From the NCBI GenBank assembly GCA_002343075.1, contig DDRH01000005.1, forward strand, positions 70,050 through 134,049: a stretch of DNA of 64,000 bases, in the 5' to 3' direction. The stretch is from Phycisphaerales bacterium UBA2421. GTDB taxonomy: Bacteria > Planctomycetota > Phycisphaerae > Tepidisphaerales > Tepidisphaeraceae. Positions within the stretch are counted from its first letter, which is position 1. Every line of letters starts with the position of its first letter. Below the pieces are notes generated by a model. The model saw only the letters and a program-made list of their open reading frames with translations. It was not told where the DNA came from and made no database searches. This document shows positions 6,920 through 16,104 of this stretch, one piece after another. Position numbers and translations under genes: made by a program.

Positions 6920-9877
6920 TCACGGGCTTGGCTGGGTGCTTGGCACATTCAGCCCCAACCGTTGCCGCAATTGATCGAACTCTGCCCGCCACTTTTTCCC
7001 CCCGACTCTGCTGCCCCATCGAATGTATTGTTCGAGAAGATACGCGCGATTTTGCTCCGGCTGTTCATTCAGCGCATCGTTCGCCTGCACAAATCGCAGC
7101 ACGGCCTGCCAGTATTGATCGTTGTCGGCTTCGCGGGTTCCGGTGCCGCTTTCATCGGCCACCGTCACGACCGGGGTGCCAAGCTTGCGGTCGCTCAGCA
7201 GGCGCGATAGCCGGTCGCGTGCTTCTGCGAGTTGTCCGAGGTCAAAACAGAGCATTGCAATCCCGAAGCTGACCGCCGGGTCATACTCGGTTGTGGCAGC
7301 GGCGGAAGCGTCGAGCGTGCCGCGGTACAGCGAAAAATTCTCCGGAGATTGCAGCGATCGGTACAGCCCCAAAGCCGCCTCATGGGCATTGCGCTGCGCC
7401 GCCGGGTCAGGTTCGGCATCGGCGGCTAGGTGCTTGCTGGCGGCGTCAAAAACCATGTAGCGATAAGTAAACTTGCGAATGCCGGGGTCGGCGCTCTCGC
7501 GTGCCCATTTCACGAGGAAGCCGCTCAGTTCCGCCCGATTTCGGGCGGCCGTGGCAACGCGCGCCGTATCGCCGGCGGCGCGGGCCTCATCCAGTTCTTC
7601 GTTGAGCTTTTGTAACAGCGAATAGACGATCGCCGCGCCTTGCCCACCTTCCCGCTTGGCGAGCAATCGGACGAGGGTATCGGTTGCCTCGGCACTCCGG
7701 CCCAGTGCGATGTATGACTGCACGCGCACAAGCAGAATCTCCGGCAGCAACTCATCTCCGCCGCCCACCACCGACAGCGACGTTTCGATATCGGCGAGCA
7801 TGTCGATAGCTCGCTGCGGGTTCTGCTGCTCGGCCCGGGCCAGTTCGGCGGCGAGCAGTTTGGTCCGAATCAGCATCGATTGCGCCGAAGCATCCGGCAG
7901 TGCATTTGTCGTCGCCGATGACAGCGTCGAGACAACATCGGCAAGACGTTGAATCTCGGCCAGAATGCCCGCGCGCGAAGGGTCATTGGCCTGCAGGTCA
8001 TCCAGCCGCTGCTTCTCGCACAACATCTGTAAGAAGCGTGCGGTGGTCGCTCGCGCGCCGGCCTCGGGCACCTTCTTGAAATATGCGATTGCCTCCGTGG
8101 GCTGGTTGAGCAATTGCAGGCGGCGCGCATACTCGAATGCGAACTCTGTCCGTCCGAACGAGTCGATCGCAAGCGGTAGAAATCGCTCGTACAGCGTCCG
8201 CACCGCCTCATCTTCGGCGCGATCGCTCCGCAATGCGGCGATTGCGGCCTGGGCGTTGTCGAGTGCGATCACGCCGCGCTCGGTTTTTCCCACTGCGGCT
8301 GCGTAGTCGAGAAATGCTGTTGCTGCCGGTACAGGTTCGCTGGCCCTTTGAAGCAGAAACGGCACTACGAAGCGGCAGTTATCAAGCAACTGCGCGTCTA
8401 TCTGGGCCGAAGCTGGCCGGGAAAGCAGCTCATTTGCTGCGGCGATGCCTCGCTTTAGTACGGCCTGATCGACTGCCTCGCCAGCGGGCCGTAGCCGCTG
8501 TTCTTCAGCCCGTCTCACCAGCGCCTGAAGCAGGAGCGGGTCGAGCGCATCAAGTGGCGCGTCGGGGGGAAGTCGTGCAGTGAGGAGTTCATTGATGGGT
8601 CCGGCCAGGTCGGGGCGATCGGCGAGCAGTTTAGACAACGTTGCTACAGCGGCGTCGTTTGCGCGTTTTCGAGCTTCATTGTTCCCGGCCAACTGGGCGT
8701 TCAACTCATGAATGCGGTATTGCAGCATCTTGGATGCAGCCTCGGCACTGGCGCGCGTGTTGGCATCACCGCTGAGGTTGGTTGATTGCCACTGCAGCAG
8801 CCGGTCAAGCTCGGTCTGCGCCGCTGTCGAGTTGCGCGCGGCGAGTTCATTGGCCACGAGGAAGAAGAAGGCCTGATATCGCTCGATTGGCGCGGCCTTT
8901 GGCTCAAAAGCGTCGTCGCTGGCCAGGGGCGAAAGCGATTGCCTGGCGCTCGAAAAGTCATTTCGAGCCATCTGCAGCTTGCCAATCCGCAGCCGAACTG
9001 CGGGGCGGATGGGTTGGTCGGGGGTGTCGAGCAACTTGAGATAGTTGATACCGCGATCGGCAATCGACGTCCGCTCGCCGCTGGCGGGTTCAAGGCCCAT
9101 TGCAAGCAGATAATCGCTCATTCTGGCGTTAAAGGTCGCGAGTTGCTGCAGGTTGTACATCTGCTCAAGCCGCTGGGCGTCCGGGTTGGGCTGATTTCCG
9201 ATCGACTCAACCAGTTGCCCGGCGGCCTCCGCCGCGCGGTCATAGAGCGCGACGATTGTTCGCGCGACGGGTTTGAGCGCCTGCCTCGTCGCGAGATTAT
9301 CGCCCCACAGTTCGAGGGTGTCGATCTGGCGGGTCGCACCTGCGTCGATCAACACGCGCGCCTGCTGCATCATCGCCTCCGGGTCAGCCATTTTTGGTAA
9401 CGCGGCATCAATCCCCGACGTCACGCGCGCCAACAGGGCTTGCTGCTGAGCGCGGGTGAAGTTGGCCTTGCCGTCGGCGAGTTGCTGCAACGCCAGCATG
9501 GTTCGACGAGCCTCCTGTTCGGCGGCGGGGATGTTGTTTACCTCGAACGCGCGATCGAGCAGTTGCGAAAGTCCGCGCGCGGCCAGTTCGTTCAACAATC
9601 GCTCATCAGAGAGCGACGCAAGGCCGGGTTGGGTCGCCTGGGCCTGTACCTCTGAAGTCCACGTCAGCCAGGAGTGACCCGCGAGGAGAGCCAGCAGCGA
9701 AGCGATTCGGACAACTCTTGATGGAAAGCGGGATCGTCGCTCGCGCGCGGGGGTGAAAGCCCGGTGGCCAGCAGTCGCATGATGCTGTAACGCGACGTTC
9801 TGCTGCGGAGGACTGTCGTCATGATCCATGGTCAATCTTATCCCTGCCTGCCCGGGTTTGTCCGCGGGCCGGTGCAT
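6920..9877 (-). CDS. Large helical-repeat envelope protein in TonB/Tol-type operon
   Basis: A 985-residue protein, last of five genes on the minus strand. Its ATG overlaps the stop of the upstream exbD by one base (TAATG), which fits re-initiation. Residues ~50-80 hold a basic stretch then a hydrophobic segment (VVRIASLLALLAGHSWLTW) ending at VQAQA, a late signal peptide or anchor; ATG 9829 would shorten the n-region. The rest is almost all Ala/Leu/Gln/Arg-rich amphipathic helix, as in TPR/solenoid proteins (e.g. IAYFKKVPEAGARATTARFL), with no enzyme motif. Its position suggests it is a periplasmic partner of the ExbB/ExbD motor (inference). Confidence 0.8.
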   Translation of the reverse strand: MHRPADKPGQAGIRLTMDHDDSPPQQNVALQHHATAGHRAFTPARERRSRFPSRVVRIASLLALLAGHSWLTWTSEVQAQATQPGLASLSDERLLNELAARGLSQLLDRAFEVNNIPAAEQEARRTMLALQQLADGKANFTRAQQQALLARVTSGIDAALPKMADPEAMMQQARVLIDAGATRQIDTLELWGDNLATRQALKPVARTIVALYDRAAEAAGQLVESIGNQPNPDAQRLEQMYNLQQLATFNARMSDYLLAMGLEPASGERTSIADRGINYLKLLDTPDQPIRPAVRLRIGKLQMARNDFSSARQSLSPLASDDAFEPKAAPIERYQAFFFLVANELAARNSTAAQTELDRLLQWQSTNLSGDANTRASAEAASKMLQYRIHELNAQLAGNNEARKRANDAAVATLSKLLADRPDLAGPINELLTARLPPDAPLDALDPLLLQALVRRAEEQRLRPAGEAVDQAVLKRGIAAANELLSRPASAQIDAQLLDNCRFVVPFLLQRASEPVPAATAFLDYAAAVGKTERGVIALDNAQAAIAALRSDRAEDEAVRTLYERFLPLAIDSFGRTEFAFEYARRLQLLNQPTEAIAYFKKVPEAGARATTARFLQMLCEKQRLDDLQANDPSRAGILAEIQRLADVVSTLSSATTNALPDASAQSMLIRTKLLAAELARAEQQNPQRAIDMLADIETSLSVVGGGDELLPEILLVRVQSYIALGRSAEATDTLVRLLAKREGGQGAAIVYSLLQKLNEELDEARAAGDTARVATAARNRAELSGFLVKWARESADPGIRKFTYRYMVFDAASKHLAADAEPDPAAQRNAHEAALGLYRSLQSPENFSLYRGTLDASAAATTEYDPAVSFGIAMLCFDLGQLAEARDRLSRLLSDRKLGTPVVTVADESGTGTREADNDQYWQAVLRFVQANDALNEQPEQNRAYLLEQYIRWGSRVGGKKWRAEFDQLRQRLGLNVPSTQPSP

Positions 9878-10344
9878 TATCGCGAAGTGGAGAAGCCCAC
9901 CTTCTGAAATCCAGCAAGCTGGGCGGCAGTGTAGACGTCTATGAGAAACTTGTACTTCACCGCACGGTCTGGCGCGATGACTACCTGCAGATCTTCCTGC
10001 TGTTTCCCGGCATCGATGAGCTGTGCCTGCAACTGCTTGAGGATCTGCTGCAGTTCGGCGGCGGATTCGGCTCTATACTGACCAACCCTGGCAACGAAAC
10101 GATCGGGCACGGGCGAGGTTACTTCGACTTCCAAAGGTTCATCTTTGGGAAATCCGCCCGGCGGTGGAGTAGCGCCGCCAGCACCGGTTTGGCGCAGCGG
10201 CAGATTGCTCACCAGGTATCGCTCCTGCCCGGTGAACTTTCCCGCCATCATCAGAAAAATCAGCAAGACCATGACGACATCGACCAGTGGCGTCATATTC
10301 GGCCCGGATTCGTAGTGCACCTTTTGACTCGTGCGGAGTTTCAC
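9877..10344 (-). CDS. ExbD/TolR-family proton channel subunit, second copy
   Basis: A 155-residue protein with one N-terminal transmembrane helix, PNMTPLVDVVMVLLIFLMM, holding the Asp that conducts protons in ExbD/TolR, and a periplasmic domain ending in KYKFLIDVYTAAQLAGFQKVGF, the conserved tail of the family. A GTG start at 10344 is chosen: it overlaps the stop of the first exbD by four bases (GTGA) and gives the usual short cytoplasmic leader. The longer frame to 10419 lies inside the upstream gene. Confidence 0.92.
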   Translation of the reverse strand: MKLRTSQKVHYESGPNMTPLVDVVMVLLIFLMMAGKFTGQERYLVSNLPLRQTGAGGATPPPGGFPKDEPLEVEVTSPVPDRFVARVGQYRAESAAELQQILKQLQAQLIDAGKQQEDLQVVIAPDRAVKYKFLIDVYTAAQLAGFQKVGFSTSR

Positions 10345-10883
10345 TTGGAGTTGTCCTCCACAAGTTCGCTGCGAGACTTCGTTTGATAGATGACTTTGTT
10401 CACGTTGGCCTCCGCACACGCAACCAGCACCGGTTCCAGAAACCGATACCCCATTTCCTTGTCGCCGCGGATGATGACGCGAAACTCATCATTGTCGCCG
10501 TTCACACCCGTCCCGCCGGGCTTGCTGTCGTTGCCGAATCGCAATCGCCTGAGCACTTCGAGCAGCGGCCGCTTTCCTGTGGACGGGTCCACCACGCGGA
10601 TTTCCTGAGCCTGCGCCGACGACCCATCGACGATCGCCGTCACCAGTGGCTCATCGAGGGGCTTCTTCTCCCGCACATTAAGAACAATGGTATTGCTGAG
10701 TGAGTCGATCTGTAACGCCCGGCTGAGCGACGAGACGGGCACCTCAATCGTCGGATCAGCCCCGGTGGTCACGCCGATCTTGGCGACCAGCATGAAGAAA
10801 ATCACCAGGCACATCACAATATCAATCAACGGCGTGACGTTGGGATGGCTTGAGTGAACTTGTGGGAGACCGCGGCGTTTCAT
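10341..10883 (-). CDS. ExbD/TolR-family proton channel subunit, first copy
   Basis: A 180-residue ExbD/TolR protein: short basic N-terminus (MKRRGLPQ), transmembrane helix PNVTPLIDIVMCLVIFFML with the key Asp, and a periplasmic domain ending GYRFLEPVLVACAEANVNKV. It differs from the second copy in the periplasmic domain, so the two probably form a hetero-oligomer or recognise different partners (inference). It sits 26 bases after exbB. Confidence 0.92.
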   Translation of the reverse strand: MKRRGLPQVHSSHPNVTPLIDIVMCLVIFFMLVAKIGVTTGADPTIEVPVSSLSRALQIDSLSNTIVLNVREKKPLDEPLVTAIVDGSSAQAQEIRVVDPSTGKRPLLEVLRRLRFGNDSKPGGTGVNGDNDEFRVIIRGDKEMGYRFLEPVLVACAEANVNKVIYQTKSRSELVEDNSK

Positions 10884-10909
10884 GGGTGAATCTGTGGCAT
10901 CGGGCGGCC

Positions 10910-11764
10910 TCAGCTATCTCCGGGTGCCGGCATCGGGCTGGGCGGCTTGCGCGGGCTGGGCACGGCCGCCTGCGGCGAGGCAACCGGGCGTGCGGCGGGC
11001 GATTTGGCGTCCGTGCTCTTGAGCAGGAGCAACATCTCTTCGGCGAGCAAAGCGCCCTGCGTCGTGAGGCGGTCGATGATCGTCCGGAGCACGCCGAACG
11101 CCGCCAGGCATGGCACCGCGAGCACCAGGCCCAGGAATGTGTGTGCCAGCGCCTTACTCACACCGTATGCAAGCTGCGCCGGCGACGCATTACCCCCGGC
11201 AGCGTTCATGTCGCTGAAGGCGTAAATCATGCCGAGCACGGTTCCGAGCAACCCCAGGAGCGGGCCTAAGTTACCGATGATGTTGAGGTATTCAATCTTG
11301 CGAAACTGCTCCGCAGTTTGCTCGGCGATGCTGGTTTCCATCGCTTCCCGCATTGAGGCAAAGTCGGGGGCTCGCTTGATCGCAGGGTTAATGGCCCTGC
11401 TGATAAACGTCGGATCGGTCGCGGTAAACTCGGTCAACTCTCGGAACTTTCGTTGCGTGATCAACTCGCGAATCTGTTCGACGGAGGCGTCGGGGAGTAA
11501 CACTGCCCTTCTGTTCTGCAGAAATCCCTGAATGATCAGCGTCAGTCCGGCGATGGACAGCAGGCCGATCGTCCAGAAGACCGGATCGAGATTCTCCATC
11601 ACAATCGTAAACACACCCTTGCCCTTGGCCGGGGCCGCATCGCTGCCAGCGGCGGGGGGCGTGGTGTCCTGTGCGAAGCCGGTGCGCGAAACAGCCACCA
11701 CGCCAAAGAGCATGATGGCCAGCAGTGCGAGTCGGAAGATGGAGTTGTTGTACGTGCGAAGCAT
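10910..11764 (-). CDS. exbB: ExbB/TolQ/MotA-family proton channel protein
   Basis: A 284-residue protein with a signal-peptide-like N-terminus (LALLAIMLFGVVAV ... GFAQ), then three transmembrane helices. The helix 2/3 region is the family signature: NLGPLLGLLGTVLGMIYAF and LAHTFLGLVLAVPCLAAF. The C-terminus is Pro/Ala-rich. With the two ExbD proteins it should form the inner-membrane motor driven by proton motive force. The N-terminal signal segment before the first helix is common in long ExbB variants. Confidence 0.92.
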   Translation of the reverse strand: MLRTYNNSIFRLALLAIMLFGVVAVSRTGFAQDTTPPAAGSDAAPAKGKGVFTIVMENLDPVFWTIGLLSIAGLTLIIQGFLQNRRAVLLPDASVEQIRELITQRKFRELTEFTATDPTFISRAINPAIKRAPDFASMREAMETSIAEQTAEQFRKIEYLNIIGNLGPLLGLLGTVLGMIYAFSDMNAAGGNASPAQLAYGVSKALAHTFLGLVLAVPCLAAFGVLRTIIDRLTTQGALLAEEMLLLLKSTDAKSPAARPVASPQAAVPSPRKPPSPMPAPGDS

Positions 11765-11809
11765 TTCGATCTCTCAATGAAAGATGACCAAACCAGCAAG
11801 CTAAAACAG

Positions 11810-11916
11810 TTCAGAATGACGAAGCGCAGAAAGATGCACCTTGCGGGCCTCTCGTCATTTGAGCATGGACGCTGATTCGGATTTCTGATTTCGTCATTCT
11901 GGTCTGAACCAATCTG
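11810..11916 (+). repeat. Imperfect intergenic inverted repeat with ATGACGAA cores
   Basis: Between the VWA and exbB genes, GTTCAGAATGACGAA (from 11810) faces TTCGTCATTCTG (from 11893) followed by GTCTGAAC, with CTCGTCATTTGA between them. The same ATGACGAA core in opposed copies occurs at 28998-29215, so this looks like a dispersed intergenic repeat. Confidence 0.5.
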
Positions 11917-11936
11917 CGCTGTCCGCGGAACAGGAC

Positions 11937-12998
11937 TTAAAAATCATTCCTCTCGATGGCTTTATACACGCCGCCGTTGGAATCGGCGATTTCCTGCATG
12001 ACTCTCTCCAACTCCGGATCGGACCGCGATCGGATCAAGAGCGTGTTAACGCGTACCTTCTTGCCTCGATTTTGCTTGACGAACTCATTCTTCACGTCGT
12101 CGAATGAAGCGATTTGGTCGAATCCATCAGTCAGGACGTAGATCAACTCCGGCTCAAGGGCGAACGCCGCGCGGATGGCACCAAGCGGTTCGGTTGATCC
12201 GCTGACGACGTACTTTTCTTCGATCCATGTGAATGCATTTCGCTTGTTGCCAGTGGTGGCACGGACTAAGCTTCCCTTTTGGTGCAGAACCATGTCGCCG
12301 TCGCTGAAGATGACGATGTTAAACTCCTGAATCGGAACGAGCTTGTCGATACTGCTTGCGAGGGCGGCTTTGAGTCGTTCGCGGGCGTCGATCATCGAAC
12401 CGGACGCATCGACCAGATAGACAATTTTTCGCGCATTTCCACCGACGCCGATGAAGGAAACCTTAGGCCCCAGCGACCCCGCGCCGCCGCCGGGCACGCC
12501 GAAGGGGGCGAGTTGGCCGCCGGCGGGGGTGGCGGTTCCGGCACCTGCGGCTCTGCCAATGGCAGAACTGCCGCCGATGCTGATGACGCTGTCAGCCTGG
12601 GTATCGGCGTTATCGCCGATGAGGGTTTGTGTGAGAGTCTGGCTAGGCCGTTCGGCCCAGCTTTGGCTGCTGACCGCCACTTCAAGACTATCCTGCGCCG
12701 CCGAACGGTTTGGGTCATCGCCGAGACCGGGATTGGGTATGCCGCCAGCGGGGCCGGATTCCGCGAGCGTGCTGTCGGGCACTATCACCTGTTCCTGCAC
12801 GAGCTCCCGGTACACCGCCGCCGCCGTCTGAAAAAATGCGAAGCCGAGCACAATCACAGCAGCATGGATGACCAGCGACCCGACGAACGGCAGCACATTT
12901 TGCACCCAGGGCTTTTGCCAGAATGTGATTCGAGGCACGAGCGGTGAAGGTGCATCGACGTGCGGCTGCGGCGAGGGTGGAACGGGTGTGGGAGCCAT
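11937..12998 (-). CDS. VWA-domain protein with TonB-like transmembrane anchor
   Basis: A 353-residue protein, first of the minus-strand operon. Residues 1-34 are Pro-rich and cytoplasmic; residues ~35-58 form one membrane helix containing SLVIH (Ser41, His45), the SxxxH pattern that TonB uses to couple to ExbB/ExbD (SVCIH in E. coli TonB). A flexible Gly/Ala/Ser linker follows, then from ~195 a von Willebrand factor A domain with the MIDAS start VYLVDASGSMIDAR, a Thr (NAFTW region) and YVLTDGFD. The downstream genes encode ExbB and two ExbD. I infer a TonB-like energised protein whose receptor-binding end is replaced by a metal-dependent adhesion domain. Confidence 0.88.
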   Translation of the reverse strand: MAPTPVPPSPQPHVDAPSPLVPRITFWQKPWVQNVLPFVGSLVIHAAVIVLGFAFFQTAAAVYRELVQEQVIVPDSTLAESGPAGGIPNPGLGDDPNRSAAQDSLEVAVSSQSWAERPSQTLTQTLIGDNADTQADSVISIGGSSAIGRAAGAGTATPAGGQLAPFGVPGGGAGSLGPKVSFIGVGGNARKIVYLVDASGSMIDARERLKAALASSIDKLVPIQEFNIVIFSDGDMVLHQKGSLVRATTGNKRNAFTWIEEKYVVSGSTEPLGAIRAAFALEPELIYVLTDGFDQIASFDDVKNEFVKQNRGKKVRVNTLLIRSRSDPELERVMQEIADSNGGVYKAIERNDF

Positions 12999-13099
12999 AG
13001 CATTGCAAACGGCTAATCACGCAAGTTGTAGCCCGGTTTGATCGCATGCGTCAACCTTCTTTCTGCCGCCGGACATGGTTCTCCGTTACACTGTAGACT

Positions 13100-14686
13100 G
13101 TGGCAGAGATCGTCCTTACCACCCTCAACGCCCGATTCGCCCATGCTGCGTTCGGATTGCGCTATCTGCTCGCCAATCTAGGCGATCTCGCAGATCGCGC
13201 GCAAATCATCGAGTTTGATATCAATCAGCGGTCAACCGATGTCGTTGAGAAGATTTTGCTGGCCCATCCGAAGATTGTCGGCATCGGTGTCTACATCTGG
13301 AACGCCGAGCCAGCCACCCGCATCGTCGGCGAACTGCGGCGGCTGCGGCCCGATCTCACCATCGTCCTCGGTGGGCCTGAAGTGAGTTACGAGACCGACC
13401 AGCAGGAAATCTGCCGTCTGGCCGATTACATCATCACTGGCGAGGCGGATCTGGCATTCGCCGATTTGTGTCGAAAGCTCCTGAGCGGCCGACGGCCAAT
13501 GATGCGCATCTTGCCAGCAGAGTTGCCGCAGTTTGAAGAGACCAGGCTGCCACGTGGCGACAATGCGGCGCGCGCCGGATCGAGTTCGCACAACCCGCCG
13601 CTTGTCCTGCCCTATCACCTGTACACCGACGGCGATCTCGCCCGCAGGGTGATTTATGTCGAGGCGAGCCGGGGGTGTCCGTTTTCGTGTGAGTTTTGCC
13701 TCTCATCGCTCGATGTTCCCGTGCGTAATGCGCCACTTGAGCTGTTTCTGGGGGAGATGCAGAAACTGCTCGATCGTGGGTGCAGACAGTTCAAGTTTGT
13801 AGATCGGACTTTTAATCTCAACCTGAACTTCAGCCGGTCGATTCTGCAGTTTTTTCTGGATCGCATCCGCGATGGGCTTTTTGTCCATTTTGAGATGGTT
13901 CCCGACCGTCTGCCCGAGGGATTGCGCGAGTTAATCTGCCGGTTTCCGGCTGGCATATTGCAGTTTGAAGTCGGCATTCAAACGTTTAACCCCGCGGTCG
14001 AGAAGTTGATTAGCCGGCGGCAGAATCATGCGCGGCTTGAAGAAAATCTGCGTTGGCTGCGTGCAAATACGGGGGTGCATGTGCACGCCGATCTCATTGT
14101 TGGTCTGCCGGGCGAAGATTTGGATAGCTTCGGGCGAGGCTTCGATAAGCTCGTGGCGCTTGGTCCGCAGGAGATTCAGGTGGGCATGCTCAAGCGGCTG
14201 CGCGGTACACCCATTGTCCGGCACGATGCGGAGTGGCAAATGGTCTACGCACCCCAACCGCCGTATGAAATCCTGCAGACGCGGCTGATTTCATTCCAGA
14301 ACATGCAGCGTATGCGGCGATTTTCGCGCTACTGGGATTTGCTGGCCAACAGCGGTAACTTCGTCACCACTACGCCGCTGATCTGGGGCGATGATTCGGC
14401 GTTCGAGTGGTTTCTGAAACTGAGCGATTGGCTGTACAAGTCTACAGGCCAGACTCACGCGATTTCATTGACGAATCTCAGCGAGCTACTGTTTCGTTTC
14501 CTAACCCTGCACCGAGGGATGCAACCCAAACCCGCCGCAGAGGTGATCTGGAGCGATTTTAAGCGTGTCGGCCGGTCGGACCGGCCAAAGTTTCTCGAAC
14601 CCTATGTGGAACACGCCGACACGCGAACGGTCAGGCCTGTCGGAAAGTCGCGGCAGAGCAGGCATGGTTCGATGCGTGAAGTTTGA
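13100..14686 (+). CDS. B12-binding-domain radical SAM protein (DUF4080-type)
   Basis: A 528-residue protein starting with GTG. The N-terminal ~130 residues are a cobalamin-binding-like Rossmann domain (PKIVGIGVYIWNAEPATRIV, TIVLGGPEVSYE). The radical SAM core has SRGCPFSCEFCLSS (CxxxCxxC for the [4Fe-4S] cluster) and later GIQTFNPAVEKLISRR and DLIVGLPGED. The C-terminal ~150 residues fit the DUF4080 region that follows this architecture. Substrate unknown; MiaB-like or methyltransferase roles have been suggested only by similarity. It stands alone, 30 bases before the TauE gene. Confidence 0.88.
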   Translation: MAEIVLTTLNARFAHAAFGLRYLLANLGDLADRAQIIEFDINQRSTDVVEKILLAHPKIVGIGVYIWNAEPATRIVGELRRLRPDLTIVLGGPEVSYETDQQEICRLADYIITGEADLAFADLCRKLLSGRRPMMRILPAELPQFEETRLPRGDNAARAGSSSHNPPLVLPYHLYTDGDLARRVIYVEASRGCPFSCEFCLSSLDVPVRNAPLELFLGEMQKLLDRGCRQFKFVDRTFNLNLNFSRSILQFFLDRIRDGLFVHFEMVPDRLPEGLRELICRFPAGILQFEVGIQTFNPAVEKLISRRQNHARLEENLRWLRANTGVHVHADLIVGLPGEDLDSFGRGFDKLVALGPQEIQVGMLKRLRGTPIVRHDAEWQMVYAPQPPYEILQTRLISFQNMQRMRRFSRYWDLLANSGNFVTTTPLIWGDDSAFEWFLKLSDWLYKSTGQTHAISLTNLSELLFRFLTLHRGMQPKPAAEVIWSDFKRVGRSDRPKFLEPYVEHADTRTVRPVGKSRQSRHGSMREV

Positions 14687-14715
14687 GATCACACCGTTTA
14701 GATGAGAATTTAAGT

Positions 14716-15222
14716 ATGACCCACCCACTGATGCTGATAGCGTTCGGGATTCTGGTAGGCGTGTTCTCGGGCCTGATGGGACTGGGTGGAGGGAGTATCA
14801 TGATTCCGATCATGGTGCTGCTGCTCGGGTTCTCGCAAGCCAAAGCACACGGCATGAGCCTGATGGTGATGTGCATCCCGGTCATGCTGCCAGCGGTGAT
14901 TGGCTATTTTCAGAATGGCAAGATTACTCGTGCCGATATCTGGGTTGCAGCGTGGATTGCGCTGGGATTTGCGCTCGGCAGCTACTTTGGGGCGCAGGTG
15001 GCGTTTTTCGTTGACAGGTACAAGAGTGGGTTACAGATCACATTTGGTCTTCTGTTGATTTATGTCGCCGCATACACCGCGTTTGGCAAGGAGAACGTGG
15101 CGAGAAGCCTGCTGCTAGCTGTGATCGTAACGGCAGTGGCGGCGGCGATGGTGTTTGGGGTGCGCTACAGCGATTCCCGCAACGCCGATCAGACCCCCGC
15201 GCCGACAGCATCGCGGGCGTGA
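14716..15222 (+). CDS. Short TauE/SafE-family membrane permease
   Basis: A 168-residue membrane protein with GLMGLGGGSIMIPIMVLLLG and AHGMSLMVMCIPVMLPA, the first-half signature of TauE/SafE anion exporters. Full-length members have about 250 residues in two homologous halves; only one half (about 4-5 helices) is present, so it may work as a dimer (inference). ATG 14716 is preferred over the upstream alternative at 14683. Its 3' end overlaps that of purQ by 34 bases, convergently. Confidence 0.82.
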   Translation: MTHPLMLIAFGILVGVFSGLMGLGGGSIMIPIMVLLLGFSQAKAHGMSLMVMCIPVMLPAVIGYFQNGKITRADIWVAAWIALGFALGSYFGAQVAFFVDRYKSGLQITFGLLLIYVAAYTAFGKENVARSLLLAVIVTAVAAAMVFGVRYSDSRNADQTPAPTASRA

Positions 15223-15992
15223 TCGACTGCGTTGCGGAAGATCGCCAGCCCCGCGGCTTCCTCTGGCAGGCTAGCCCAGCTCGTCCATGCCGGGTGTTGC
15301 AGCGGGGAAATGAATCGCTCGGGGTGCGGCATCATGCCCAGCACAAGCCCCGTCGCATCGCAAGCACCGGCGATATCGTCCGCACTTCCGTTGGGATTGT
15401 GAGGCCATTCGCCGCCGGCTGGCGAGCCGTCGGGTTTTACATAGACCAGCGCGATGCGATCTTCATCCCAGAGCGCACGGCGCGTTGCGTCGTCTGCCGG
15501 GACAAACTTGCCTTCGCCGTGGGCCATTGGTGCATCGAAATCGCCAAGATTCTTGGTCCAGACGCATTTTCTGCTTCTGACTGCCAACCTGATCCACCGA
15601 TCGTGGTACCGGCCGGAATCATTATTCGTGAGCGTTGCGGTCTGGCCCGGTCGGTCGCCCACCGGGTCAGGAAGTAGATCGGTCTTAACCAGCACCTGAA
15701 ACCCGTTGCAAATGCCGATGATCGGTTTGCCCGCGTCGCGAAACGCATGCAGGTTGTCGCGCAGGTGGTGCATAAACTGGTTGGCCAGAATTTTGCCTGC
15801 CGAAATGTCGTCGCCGTAGCTGAACCCCCCGGGGATGGCAAGCAGTTGGTATCCTTCCAGCAGCCTTGGAAGTTGCATGAGTTGATTTACATGCACGATG
15901 TCGGTCGTAGCGCCTGCGCGTTCGAATGCGTGCGCGGTCTCGGCTTCGCAGTTGACGCCGGCGGCACGAAGAATGAGGGTTCTGGGTTGCAT
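15189..15992 (-). CDS. purQ: Phosphoribosylformylglycinamidine synthase, glutaminase subunit
   Basis: A 267-residue class I glutamine amidotransferase. It releases ammonia from glutamine for PurL to convert FGAR to FGAM in purine synthesis. Visible motifs are AIPGGFSYGDDISAGKI, GICNGFQVL with the catalytic Cys, and GMMPHPERF with the His/Glu of the triad. Length slightly exceeds stand-alone PurQ (~225-230). No purL or purS is in the window. Confidence 0.95.
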   Translation of the reverse strand: MQPRTLILRAAGVNCEAETAHAFERAGATTDIVHVNQLMQLPRLLEGYQLLAIPGGFSYGDDISAGKILANQFMHHLRDNLHAFRDAGKPIIGICNGFQVLVKTDLLPDPVGDRPGQTATLTNNDSGRYHDRWIRLAVRSRKCVWTKNLGDFDAPMAHGEGKFVPADDATRRALWDEDRIALVYVKPDGSPAGGEWPHNPNGSADDIAGACDATGLVLGMMPHPERFISPLQHPAWTSWASLPEEAAGLAIFRNAVDHARDAVGAGV

Positions 15993-16104
15993 CTGGGCGC
16001 AGATTCTACGCTCAGTCGGCTGAAGATGCGCGGGGGGAATTTGCCCGGCTTCCCGCGCGGAGAAAGTTTAATCTCGCCCGATAATCCTCGCCGAAGCAGT
16101 CAAG

